The notes: generated by a model not told the origin, from the letters alone. Counted from the stretch's first letter, positions 1 through 6,237 are shown. The stretch is 7,931 nucleotides of DNA from Bacillota bacterium (GCA_023460955.1 JAEWOH010000009.1:1-7931), one strand, 5' to 3'. Made by a program: numbers and translations.

Positions 1-14
1 TGAGCTATGGGCAC
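1..14 (-). tRNA. 5' end of a second tRNA, cut by the window edge
   Basis: Read on the minus strand, these bases are GTGCCCATAGCTCA. That is a 7-base acceptor strand followed by the invariant U8-A9 and a GCTCA D-stem start, as in many tRNAs. It begins 15 bases after the encoded CCA of the upstream tRNA-Gly, so the two are probably cotranscribed and processed from one precursor. The anticodon lies outside the window, so the isoacceptor cannot be read. The acceptor sequence resembles tRNA-Arg, but this is only a guess. Confidence 0.6.
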
Positions 15-29
15 ATATTAAGTTTTGAT

Positions 30-103
30 TGGAGCGGGTGATGGGAATCGGACCCACGCAATCAGCTTGGAAGGCTGATGTTCTACCATTGAACTACACC
101 CGC
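30..103 (-). tRNA. tRNA-Gly, anticodon TCC
   Basis: The minus strand folds as a complete cloverleaf. The 7-bp acceptor stem is GCGGGTG with CACCCGC. The D-arm is GTTC/GAAC and the anticodon stem is TCAGC/GCTGA. The 7-base loop CTTCCAA places anticodon TCC at 71-69. The variable loop has 4 bases, and the T-arm GTGGG/CCCAT encloses TCCGATT. The discriminator base is T, and CCA is encoded in the gene at 32-30, so repair by the CCA-adding enzyme is not needed for maturation. The body without CCA is 71 bases, normal for tRNA-Gly. It reads GGA codons and, through U34, probably GGG. It is the first tRNA behind the strong promoter at 184-156, and a second tRNA follows. The short reading frames that cross this region on both strands are artefacts of the tRNA sequence. 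Confidence 0.97.
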
Positions 104-155
104 ATACACCCTGCTGTATCAGCTTTGCAAGTGGTTTCGCCAGCCGACTTTTATT

Positions 156-184
156 ATTATACAGGGCACTTTTTAGTTTGTCAA
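156..184 (-). promoter_or_regulatory. Consensus sigma-A promoter of the tRNA operon
   Basis: The minus strand has TTGACA (184-179), a 17-base spacer and TATAAT (161-156). Both boxes match the vegetative consensus at 12 of 12 positions with ideal spacing. The bases just upstream (about 207-185) are a run of A and T tracts resembling an UP element, which fits a stable-RNA promoter. Transcription should start near 149-148, leaving a leader of about 45 bases before the mature 5' end of tRNA-Gly at 103. The promoter lies between the phosphoesterase stop and the tRNA, so the tRNA operon is probably expressed independently of the genes upstream. Confidence 0.9.
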
Positions 185-238
185 CACATAAAATTATATT
201 TTTTTGCAAATATTTATGCCATTAAATCCCATACAAAA

Positions 239-718
239 TTACATATATATGATATCAGCACTAACCTCTCCGCCATCAATATTAAGTATTGCATAGGATT
301 CCGATTTGCTGCTTCTGGATTCACTGATACTTCCCGGATTTAAAACCAGTTTGTTCTGAACATAATCCACTAATGCAACATGCGTGTGACCGTATAGTAC
401 TACTGTCGCATTTTCTTCCTGTGCTCTGGAAAGTATTCTGTTATAATCCCATTTTACGCTATATCTGTGACCGTGGGCCATAAATATAACTACTCCATCA
501 ATTTCAAGAGTTCTTTCGGCACTAATTGTGTCTACTCCTATATCGGAATTGCCGTAAACACATTCAAACCTTATATTCGGATACAGCTGACTTAATTCGG
601 ATGCATCCCTCCAATAATCTCCGAGATGTAAAACAATTTCAACCTCAGGATGCATGTCCAAAGCCTCCCTAGCGTTAAATATGTATCCATGAGTATCACT
701 CATTACCAGCACTTTCAT
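239..718 (-). CDS. YfcE/YsnB-type metallophosphoesterase
   Basis: This 159-residue protein is a calcineurin-like phosphoesterase of the YfcE/MJ0936 family, cytoplasmic, with a dinuclear metal centre. Family members hydrolyse phosphodiester model substrates, but the physiological substrate is generally unknown. All metal-binding motifs are present: D8-x-H10 (SDTHG), G33-D34, G56-N57-S-D, H82-G-H84 and G110-H-T-H113, followed by NPGS at 127-130. I chose ATG 718 because GGGGGA lies about 9 bases upstream and the DTH motif then sits at the usual distance from the N-terminus. An in-frame TTG at 742 would add 8 residues that include the ribosome binding site itself. The gene follows rdgB by 98 bases, and the pair matches B. 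subtilis ysnA-ysnB. The C-terminus ends soon after the last beta strand, so the protein is full length. Confidence 0.92.
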   Translation of the reverse strand: MKVLVMSDTHGYIFNAREALDMHPEVEIVLHLGDYWRDASELSQLYPNIRFECVYGNSDIGVDTISAERTLEIDGVVIFMAHGHRYSVKWDYNRILSRAQEENATVVLYGHTHVALVDYVQNKLVLNPGSISESRSSKSESYAILNIDGGEVSADIIYM

Positions 719-816
719 TATGTCTTTCCCCCATAGAGTCAAAATAACAACATATAAACTTCAATTTATGTTAAAACAAATCCACTAATAATCAACAATT
801 ATACAAAATAATCTGC

Positions 817-1410
817 CTACAGGTAATTATTCAACGCTGACGACATTTTTTCCAATGCCTTAGCACGGTGACTTATTTTATTTTTTATTTCCATGCTTAT
901 TTCTGCCATAGTTTTATCATATTCGCTTAAATAAAAAAGCGGATCATAACCAAAGCCACTATCGCCCTTGCACTTAAAATCAACGTAGCCCTCGCAGGTA
1001 TCCCTAACTACAAAAGACCTTCCATCCGGAAATGCCACGGCAATCGCACATACATATCTAGCAGTCCTTTTTTCGAATGGTACGTTAACGAGCATATTAA
1101 GAAGCTTTTCATTTCTGTCAGCATCTGACGCTTCCGGTCCTCCAAACCTTGCAGAATATATTCCCGGCGCTCCATTAAGATAATCCACCTCTATACCCGA
1201 ATCGTCAGCAATTACAATGGTCTTGCAAATTTCACAAATTTCAACTGCCTTTTTTAATGAGTTTTCTTCAAAGGTCTTTCCATCTTCAACTACATCGACG
1301 GTTATCCCAATATCACCCATTGATAATACTTCAAACGGCATGTTTTGCAGCACTTTCTTAATTTCTGTTATCTTACCTTTATTTTTTGTTGCTACGACCA
1401 ATTTCTCCAT
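817..1410 (-). CDS. rdgB: XTP/dITP pyrophosphatase (RdgB/HAM1 family)
   Basis: This cytoplasmic house-cleaning enzyme hydrolyses non-canonical purine triphosphates (dITP, XTP, ITP) to the monophosphate and pyrophosphate, keeping deaminated bases out of DNA and RNA. The 197 residues match the usual family length. Diagnostic motifs in order are ATKNKGK (7-13) for triphosphate binding, FEENS (47-51), ADDSG (68-72) with the catalytic and metal acidic residues, SARF (86-89), GFGYDP (152-157) for base recognition, and SHR (180-182). The ATG at 1410 has AGGGGAG five bases upstream, and the family motif starts right after it, so the start is secure. It lies 48 bases after rph with no promoter seen between them, so the two are probably cotranscribed. 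It is the counterpart of B. subtilis ysnA. Confidence 0.97.
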   Translation of the reverse strand: MEKLVVATKNKGKITEIKKVLQNMPFEVLSMGDIGITVDVVEDGKTFEENSLKKAVEICEICKTIVIADDSGIEVDYLNGAPGIYSARFGGPEASDADRNEKLLNMLVNVPFEKRTARYVCAIAVAFPDGRSFVVRDTCEGYVDFKCKGDSGFGYDPLFYLSEYDKTMAEISMEIKNKISHRAKALEKMSSALNNYL

Positions 1411-1458
1411 ACTTACTCCCCTAATACATTTCTTCCGTTCTTATTTCACTAATCTCTT

Positions 1459-2175
1459 TTACTTCAATGCTTCCTTCTGAATATCAATAAGCTGCTCCAC
1501 ACCTTTTTGTGCAAGAATTAAAAGAAGATCCAGCTGACTTCTGCTAAAACAAGTTTTTTCACCAGTTGCCTGTATTTCAATAAACTCGCCTTTATCTGAC
1601 ATGATAACGTTCATGTCAACTTCAGCAGAACTGTCCTCGGTATAGCATAAATCGAGAAGCTCCTGCCCATTGACAACTCCTACGCTTGTAGCAGCAACAA
1701 AGCCTGTCACAGGCATCTTTGTAATCATCCCATTAGCCATCAGCTTGTGGCATGCATCAACCAAAGCAACATAGCCACCGGTTATCGAGGCAGTTCTGGT
1801 ACCTCCGTCAGCTTGAATAACATCACAGTCAATAGTAATTGTTCTTTCACCAAGTAGTTTCAAATCTACTATTGTTCTTAGAGAACGTCCAATGAGCCTT
1901 TGAATCTCCTGTGCTCTCCCATTAAGCTTAAGTTTTGAAATATCCCTGGGGTTTCTTACTCCTGTAGCCCTTGGAAGCATAGCGTACTCAGCGGTTACCC
2001 AACCTTCTCCTGACTCTTTTTTAAAAGGTGGTATTCGTTCCTCTACAGTTGCCGTACAAATTACTTTAGTATCACCAACTTCAATAAGTACCGAACCTTC
2101 CGCATGTTTAATATAATTTCTTGTCAGCTTTACAGGTCTGAGCTGTGAATGTGTTCTACCGTCCTGCCTCAACAT
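1459..2175 (-). CDS. rph: Ribonuclease PH
   Basis: RNase PH is a phosphorolytic 3'-5' exoribonuclease that trims the 3' trailers of tRNA precursors, using phosphate and releasing nucleoside diphosphates. It works as a ring of six subunits in the cytoplasm. The 238 residues equal the family length. Signatures are RQDGR (3-7), the EGWVTAEYAMLPR region (56-69), RAQEIQRLIGRSLR (87-100), the phosphate-binding GTR (125-127), and EDSSAEVDMNV (180-190) with the likely catalytic acids D181 and D187. I chose ATG 2175 because it gives the canonical N-terminus and has GGAGG four bases upstream. A TTG at 2229 in the same frame would add 18 residues without homology and without a ribosome binding site. The gene follows the GerM-like gene, as in B. 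subtilis. A promoter candidate lies at 2282-2254, giving a leader of about 70 bases. Confidence 0.97.
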   Translation of the reverse strand: MLRQDGRTHSQLRPVKLTRNYIKHAEGSVLIEVGDTKVICTATVEERIPPFKKESGEGWVTAEYAMLPRATGVRNPRDISKLKLNGRAQEIQRLIGRSLRTIVDLKLLGERTITIDCDVIQADGGTRTASITGGYVALVDACHKLMANGMITKMPVTGFVAATSVGVVNGQELLDLCYTEDSSAEVDMNVIMSDKGEFIEIQATGEKTCFSRSQLDLLLILAQKGVEQLIDIQKEALK

Positions 2176-2201
2176 AATTCCTCCATATACAATACGTTTG
2201 A

Positions 2202-2220
2202 TGTCATATATTTTGTCATA
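2202..2220 (-). repeat. 7-bp direct repeat in the rph leader
   Basis: TATGACA occurs twice on the minus strand, at 2220-2214 and 2208-2202, separated by five A/T bases, so the period is 12 bases. It lies between the candidate transcription start near 2247 and the rph start codon at 2175. It could be a protein-binding site, but two 7-bp copies in AT-rich DNA may also be chance. Confidence 0.4.
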
Positions 2221-2253
2221 ATTTTTCAAGAAAAGTCACAAACATAAATTTTG

Positions 2254-2282
2254 ATTTTAATAATAACTTAAATTGTTGTAAA
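2254..2282 (-). promoter_or_regulatory. Candidate sigma-A promoter for rph-rdgB-phosphoesterase
   Basis: On the minus strand TTTACA (2282-2277) is followed by a 17-base spacer and TAAAAT (2259-2254). Each box matches the consensus at 5 of 6 positions. It lies in the 179-base gap between the GerM-like gene and rph, about 70 bases upstream of the likely start point's target codon. It would let the RNA and nucleotide housekeeping genes be expressed independently of a sporulation-type gene. AT-rich DNA produces such matches by chance, so confidence is moderate. I saw no strong terminator after the GerM-like gene. Confidence 0.5.
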
Positions 2283-2354
2283 AATCATCAGCCTAATTAA
2301 ATAAATAACATGATAAAAAGTTATCTGTTTTGTATATTGTAACTAGTGCAGAAT

Positions 2355-3527
2355 CTATTTATCCATTACATTATTAACAGAGGCAGGGAGAGTTTTTTCA
2401 AAAGCAATTTCTGAGCCTTCCGGAAGTGTCGTTTCTTTTCCGTCAACAAGTATTTTAGCCTTTGCAATTCCCTTTAGCTGACGAAGGGTATAGTATATTT
2501 GATTTATCAGGCCATTCTCTTTTTCATTACCGCCATAGTTGGTTAACTGAGTTGAAAAATCCAGCACAGCCAAGTCATTCTGCATATTGCAGGAAAGTAA
2601 TGTTGTTCCTTCCGGAAGAGATGTGTATATTTTTTTTGTTTCCGGATTTTTGGCCAACTCAGCAAAAATAATTCCGGGTAATTTGCTTTCATCAGTCTCC
2701 TGAATAAGCTTTGATACAGGTACCATGTAATTGTATTGGTCATTACTGGTTGTCATATAGTAAAGGTCGCATTTAATATAGCCTGCCTTTAATTCAGTAT
2801 CGCTGGAGTTAATGAAGGTATTTTCCCTGTTCCTTACACCAGATATGTCTGTTCCGTTACTAAGTGTATTTACTGTTCTTCCGTCAACTCTTATACTTAC
2901 GTCAGATATTGTTTTAAAGCCCGTAAGTGTGTATACTACTGATGTAACAGCCAACTGCTCATCTTCTTTTGTTCCAAGGTTCATGAACTCCTTAGAAAAA
3001 TCTATTACCGCACTTCCGTTTTTGATTGTCATACCCTTAATTTTTGTCCCCTGAGGCAATACGGGATATAGGCCATAGTAATCCAGCTGTTCTCTTGTAA
3101 CCGGTTCATTTACGAGCCCGTTGATTGCAGCCTTTGCAAGTCCTTCCTGCTTTGTAACATTTCTTGTGACAGGTATTAGAAGCCCATCCGTATCACGGTA
3201 ATAAAGAGTCATCAAAAGACTGTTTTTATCATTTGAATTTGCTGAGACTCCCTCACCAGTTCCATTATCGATGAGTATATTGTTACTGAATAAATCCTCG
3301 CTATTTTCCATAACTGCTGAACTTGAGACATTACCTCCGGCCGAACTGCTATCACCGCTTGTGCTGCTCGCCGATACAGCAGTATTGGCGGAATTGTCCT
3401 GCGAGCCATTCGAGTTTATTGCTACTGGAATTATCGGTTCATCATCGGCAGCATCCTTCTGTCCTATAAATGTACAACCTGATAAAACAATCATAACCAT
3501 TAAAATTAAACATACAATTTTTTTCAT
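2355..3527 (-). CDS. gerM: GerM-like lipoprotein with two GerMN domains
   Basis: This 390-residue protein starts with a lipoprotein signal: basic MKK, a hydrophobic stretch, and the lipobox LSGC with C18 as the lipidated cysteine. It should therefore be anchored outside the membrane. A low-complexity linker rich in Ser, Asn, Gly and Ala follows (about 38-100). Two repeated domains come next, at about 104-222 and 252-373. Each has an LYY start, an LPxGT segment (LPQGT 158, LPEGT 305), a VIDFS/VLDFS strand (174, 321) and a VDG near the end (214, 361). This is the GerMN pattern, and B. subtilis GerM has the same lipoprotein plus two-domain layout and acts in sporulation and germination. The position directly before rph-rdgB-phosphoesterase matches B. 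subtilis gerM. AAGGAGG lies about 10 bases before the ATG. The exact role here is inferred; no catalytic residues are expected. Confidence 0.88.
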   Translation of the reverse strand: MKKIVCLILMVMIVLSGCTFIGQKDAADDEPIIPVAINSNGSQDNSANTAVSASSTSGDSSSAGGNVSSSAVMENSEDLFSNNILIDNGTGEGVSANSNDKNSLLMTLYYRDTDGLLIPVTRNVTKQEGLAKAAINGLVNEPVTREQLDYYGLYPVLPQGTKIKGMTIKNGSAVIDFSKEFMNLGTKEDEQLAVTSVVYTLTGFKTISDVSIRVDGRTVNTLSNGTDISGVRNRENTFINSSDTELKAGYIKCDLYYMTTSNDQYNYMVPVSKLIQETDESKLPGIIFAELAKNPETKKIYTSLPEGTTLLSCNMQNDLAVLDFSTQLTNYGGNEKENGLINQIYYTLRQLKGIAKAKILVDGKETTLPEGSEIAFEKTLPASVNNVMDK

Positions 3528-3570
3528 AAAAAATAGTCCTCCTTATTTTAGAAAAAATTTCCATAAAATA

Positions 3571-3576
3571 ATTATA
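3571..3576 (-). promoter_or_regulatory. Possible -10 box for the GerM-like gene
   Basis: A TATAAT lies 44 bases upstream of the start codon on the minus strand, leaving room for a leader of about 37 bases containing the ribosome binding site. There is no recognisable TTGACA at 16-18 bases, so it may be chance or may belong to an alternative sigma factor whose -35 I cannot recognise. A sporulation sigma factor would fit the gene, but the sequence does not prove it. Confidence 0.25.
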
Positions 3577-3598
3577 GACTACTTTATAACTTTTTATT

Positions 3599-3639
3599 AT
3601 TTCCCATGGGCTTTACTGCTAAGCTGATTACAGGGAAAT
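3599..3639. repeat. Inverted repeat between the amidase and GerM-like genes
   Basis: ATTTCCC (3599-3605) pairs with GGGAAAT (3633-3639). Inside it, CTGCTAA and TTACAG can form a second stem with one bulged base. The nested stems lie 33 bases downstream of the amidase stop codon. On the minus strand the structure is followed by AATAAAAAG rather than a U-run, so it is not a typical intrinsic terminator. It could protect the amidase mRNA 3' end or partly separate the two genes. Confidence 0.4.
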
Positions 3640-3672
3640 TGTCCAGACTATTGGCTGCGGCTTATCCAAGCA

Positions 3673-5496
3673 TCAAGTTTGTTCCGCAGTTTCACCGTCA
3701 GTGCTTCCTTCTGTTGTTTCTGTATCGGGAACGGGTTCAATATTGCTTTCATTTTCCAATTTATCGTCGGTTTTTTTTTCAGCTTTGATTATGTCCAGTG
3801 CTTTTACTATAGCATCATTTAGTGCCTGAGCGGCTTTTTGTTGATAATCTTCACTGATTAAATTCTTTACCTCGGCACTATTGGTTACAAACCCGATCTC
3901 TGCCAGAACCGCCGGCATCTTCGTATATTTGAGAACTACCAGTCCAGGTCTTTCAACTGTTTTTCTATTAACAGATTTAAGATTATTAATTAATAAGTCC
4001 TGCACAATTTTTGCAAATTTCTCGCCCGTAAAGGCAGGATCCCCATCTCTTTCCGGAAAATACAGAGTTTCAGTACCACTGGTTTTTGAACTGTCTATGG
4101 CATTATTATGAATACTGACAAACAATGTGGCATTCAAGGCATTTGCTATATATGGTCTGTCATAAAGTCCTACAAAGGTATCATCCTGGCGAAGCATAAA
4201 GGTTTTTATATTATTCTGTTTTAATAATGCCTCTAGTTTAAGTGCTATAGCCAGATTTATATCCTTTTCCAGTACTTTGCCATTACTCGCACCGGGATCT
4301 TCTCCGCCGTGGCCAGCATCAATAACTACAAGCATTTCATCATCTTTTGCAGGTGTCAGCAAATCTATTTCACTTTGCATTCTTTTATCATTATAAGACA
4401 CAAAATATGTAAATTCCTGTTTTGCATTTATAATAATCTTTGTGTCCTTTGTTTCCTTGTCCCTGAATATTTCAACGGTACTTATTCTGGGATCGTTTAT
4501 ATTGTACACTTCATCCTTAAGACTTACTGCCGATGCTGCATCTATTGTAATTGTATACCTAAAATTTTCCGTATCATAATCATGTTTGTATCTTTCTGCT
4601 ATGTAGCTGTTGTTATTTTCAGATTTTATATCGGCAAGCTTTATGCCTTTAAAAGAAAGATATACCCTGTCAAAGCTATTCTCGTATGAGAGATTGGTGT
4701 TAATCGGTTTTTCTATTGTAACTTTACAGCCACCGCTTATATCTGCTACTGTAAAATTAGACATCTCGTTAAGATTAATAGTAATGCTAACTGAAGTATC
4801 TGAGGAAGGCACAACACTGATTCCGGCTATCTGGCTGGATATTGTATTAATCTCTTGTTGTACAGCCTTTATATTTTTAAACTCAACAACTATCCTGTTA
4901 GGATCGGTAAGTCGATAATATTGGTATCCCTTATGGTCATCCATCTTTAATGTGACAATGGTTTTTTCTCCGACATTGGAGCTGCTTATTTCCTTTACCG
5001 AGCCAATAAAATTTGTGGTAATATTTATGCTTTTTGTCTTTGCATCCACAGTCACATTGAGGCCTTTTATATTTTTTAGAAAATCTGTGGGGATAATGAG
5101 TCTATCATTAATTTTTTTAGCTGCAGAAGACATTTTCAAAGCTTTACCGGATATCTTAACATTGGAGCTATTATTCTGGAACTGGTATTTTATGCCTCTA
5201 TATGTAACATCCATAATCTGAGTCTTTGAATTCCAGATTACAGTTCCTCCTAAGGATTCAAAAACAGCTCTAACCGGCAGCATTGTAGCTTTGTTGAACA
5301 CAATGCCTGGAAAATCTGTTTTAACTTCCTTGTTATCAATTGTAATTTTATAGGATATCCCGGTATACTTTACAGCCTTATTGTCATATTTCAGCGTTAA
5401 TGTTGATGCCGCAAAAACCGCGCCGGAAGATATTATTACTATCAAAAGAATAATAATCCCAGTAAATAGCTTCATTAATCCTGCTTTTTTCATCAT
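3673..5496 (-). CDS. Secreted N-acetylmuramoyl-L-alanine amidase (CuAO-N, AMIN, Amidase_3)
   Basis: This 607-residue exported wall hydrolase should cut the amide bond between N-acetylmuramic acid and the first L-alanine of the peptide stem. An N-terminal signal peptide ends near AVFA (about residue 29). Residues ~32-160 form a copper-amine-oxidase-type N-terminal domain, with LPVRAVFESLGG (73-84) as its hallmark; in clostridia this domain is common in surface proteins. Residues ~167-263 resemble an AMIN domain (YRLTDPNRIVVEF, 194-206), a cell-envelope targeting module. Residues ~265-382 are a further beta-rich segment, possibly a second diverged AMIN. The catalytic Amidase_3 domain spans ~388-570, with zinc ligands H396 (DAGHGG), E410 and H463 (SIHNN) and catalytic E533 (AEIGF). 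The tail from ~571 is acidic and rich in Glu, Thr and Asp. The start is weakly supported (GGGG seven bases upstream). It precedes the GerM-like gene, suggesting a spore-wall or division role, but this is inference. Confidence 0.94.
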   Translation of the reverse strand: MMKKAGLMKLFTGIIILLIVIISSGAVFAASTLTLKYDNKAVKYTGISYKITIDNKEVKTDFPGIVFNKATMLPVRAVFESLGGTVIWNSKTQIMDVTYRGIKYQFQNNSSNVKISGKALKMSSAAKKINDRLIIPTDFLKNIKGLNVTVDAKTKSINITTNFIGSVKEISSSNVGEKTIVTLKMDDHKGYQYYRLTDPNRIVVEFKNIKAVQQEINTISSQIAGISVVPSSDTSVSITINLNEMSNFTVADISGGCKVTIEKPINTNLSYENSFDRVYLSFKGIKLADIKSENNNSYIAERYKHDYDTENFRYTITIDAASAVSLKDEVYNINDPRISTVEIFRDKETKDTKIIINAKQEFTYFVSYNDKRMQSEIDLLTPAKDDEMLVVIDAGHGGEDPGASNGKVLEKDINLAIALKLEALLKQNNIKTFMLRQDDTFVGLYDRPYIANALNATLFVSIHNNAIDSSKTSGTETLYFPERDGDPAFTGEKFAKIVQDLLINNLKSVNRKTVERPGLVVLKYTKMPAVLAEIGFVTNSAEVKNLISEDYQQKAAQALNDAIVKALDIIKAEKKTDDKLENESNIEPVPDTETTEGSTDGETAEQT

Positions 5497-5538
5497 TTGT
5501 CTACCCCGTCGAAAATTTTAGTCATTATTTGTGGTAAA

Positions 5539-5550
5539 AACAATATTGTT
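5539..5550. repeat. 12-bp perfect palindrome upstream of the amidase
   Basis: AACAATATTGTT reads the same on both strands. It lies 43 bases upstream of the amidase start codon and 8 bases downstream of the TATAAT at 5563-5558. If that box is used, the palindrome covers the transcription start, a classic operator position. It may also be a chance palindrome in AT-rich DNA. Confidence 0.4.
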
Positions 5551-5557
5551 CCTATTT

Positions 5558-5629
5558 ATTATACTATTAGTTTGCAGCTACAGGATAAATATAGCAGTAT
5601 ATTTAAATAAAATGTAATTGAATTGTAAA
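5558..5629 (-). promoter_or_regulatory. Candidate promoters upstream of the amidase
   Basis: Two possibilities lie in the 146-base gap after queH. The first is TTTACA (5629-5624), a 17-base spacer and TTAAAT (5606-5601), matching the consensus at 5 and 4 of 6 positions. The second is a perfect TATAAT at 5563-5558 without a good -35 box. The gap has no convincing terminator for queH, so read-through from the ruv operon is possible. Confidence 0.4.
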
Positions 5630-5642
5630 AAAGCGGATGAAA

Positions 5643-6155
5643 TCAACCATTTATTGACAAGATGCAGCCGCAGTATTTTTGTCTGTAAAGACCCATTTCT
5701 TTAGCAAGCTGCTGACCCTGTCTGAAGCCGGGTCGGAAATCTCTGTATATAAATTTGACACCATATTTCTGTGCGTAGAGTTCACTTAGCTCTTTTATTA
5801 GATCGTGCTTTTGATATGGACTGACCAGAAGGGTTGTCGTAAAAGCTTCATATCCGTTTTGGGCTGCGCAGCGCGCCGCCGCTTCCATTCTCAGACTGTA
5901 ACAACGATTACATCTGGGAGCGCCTTTATCCTCCATAGCTTCCCACTCTTCCTGCCTGAAGTCATCATCGTATACGACAGGAAGCTTTGCTAAGCTGCTC
6001 AGTTTTTCAACATTCTCTTTTCTTCTGGTATGCTCCTCAATTGGATGAATATTGGGATTATAAAAAAAACCCTGTATATCAAAGCCTTCTTTTAATAACT
6101 CTTGTAATGGATACGTGGAACAGGGTCCGCAGCACATGTGCAATAATAGCTTCAT
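5643..6155 (-). CDS. queH: Epoxyqueuosine reductase QueH
   Basis: QueH (formerly DUF208) reduces epoxyqueuosine to queuosine at the wobble base of tRNAs with GUN anticodons (His, Asp, Asn, Tyr). It is unrelated in sequence to the cobalamin-dependent QueG, and members carry an iron-sulfur cluster. The 170 residues show the family cysteine motifs: HMCCGPC (6-12), RCNRCYSLR (81-89, with C82 and C85) and YCGC (161-164). SPYQKHD (112-118) is also typical. These cysteines are the expected metal ligands. The ATG at 6155 gives the canonical MKLLLHMCCGPC start, but the ribosome binding site is poor: the closest GGGA ends 15 bases upstream and only weak purine runs are nearer. The gene sits 75 bases behind ruvB in the same reading frame, separated by a tandem repeat with several stops. 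Cotranscription with ruvAB is likely. Confidence 0.95.
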   Translation of the reverse strand: MKLLLHMCCGPCSTYPLQELLKEGFDIQGFFYNPNIHPIEEHTRRKENVEKLSSLAKLPVVYDDDFRQEEWEAMEDKGAPRCNRCYSLRMEAAARCAAQNGYEAFTTTLLVSPYQKHDLIKELSELYAQKYGVKFIYRDFRPGFRQGQQLAKEMGLYRQKYCGCILSING

Positions 6156-6173
6156 ATTATTATCTTGATTTCC

Positions 6174-6237
6174 CTTCTTATATTACTCCCATTATTTCTT
6201 CTTATATTACTCCCATTATTTCTTCTTACATTACTCC
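6174..6237. repeat. 24-bp tandem repeat between ruvB and queH
   Basis: Two identical 24-base copies, 6177-6200 and 6201-6224, begin CTTATATTACTCCC on the plus strand. A third partial copy from 6225 matches 12 of its first 13 bases (C for T at 6229) and runs into the last codons and stop of ruvB. Homology also extends three bases left, to 6174. On the minus strand each unit repeats the ruvB ending GGAGTAA and an ATGGGAGTAATATAA stretch. The unit therefore probably arose by duplication of the ruvB 3' end. It fills most of the 75-base gap before queH. Confidence 0.95.

Noticed and set aside
18..209. Minus-strand 63-codon frame through tRNA-Gly
   Set aside because: Its sequence CGCSSMVEHQPSKLIAWVRFPSPAP is spread over the tRNA itself, a well-known false protein made by translating tRNA genes.
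29..343. Plus-strand reading frame of 104 codons across the tRNA and the phosphoesterase 3' end
   Set aside because: It overlaps tRNA-Gly and the promoter on the opposite strand, has no ribosome binding site, and its first residues are a translation of the tRNA complement.
751..774. Imperfect hairpin between rdgB and the phosphoesterase as a terminator
   Set aside because: AACATATAAA can pair with TTTATGTT only with a bulge, all but two pairs are A-T, and no clear U-run follows on the minus strand.
2176..2229. N-terminal extension of RNase PH
   Set aside because: It starts with TTG without a ribosome binding site, adds residues absent from the family, and would cover the GGAGG used by the ATG at 2175.
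2306..2326. Weak ATAAC/GTTAT stem after the GerM-like gene as a terminator
   Set aside because: The stem has only 5 bp with one G-C pair and a long loop, too unstable to terminate transcription.
4309..4689. Plus-strand 126-codon frame antisense to the amidase
   Set aside because: It is a shadow of the amidase coding sequence, rich in Cys, Phe and Tyr as antisense frames of AT-rich genes often are, with no start signal. The amidase frame carries all catalytic motifs.
6174..6237. CRISPR-like array
   Set aside because: The copies are head to tail with no unique spacers between them, so this is a simple tandem repeat.
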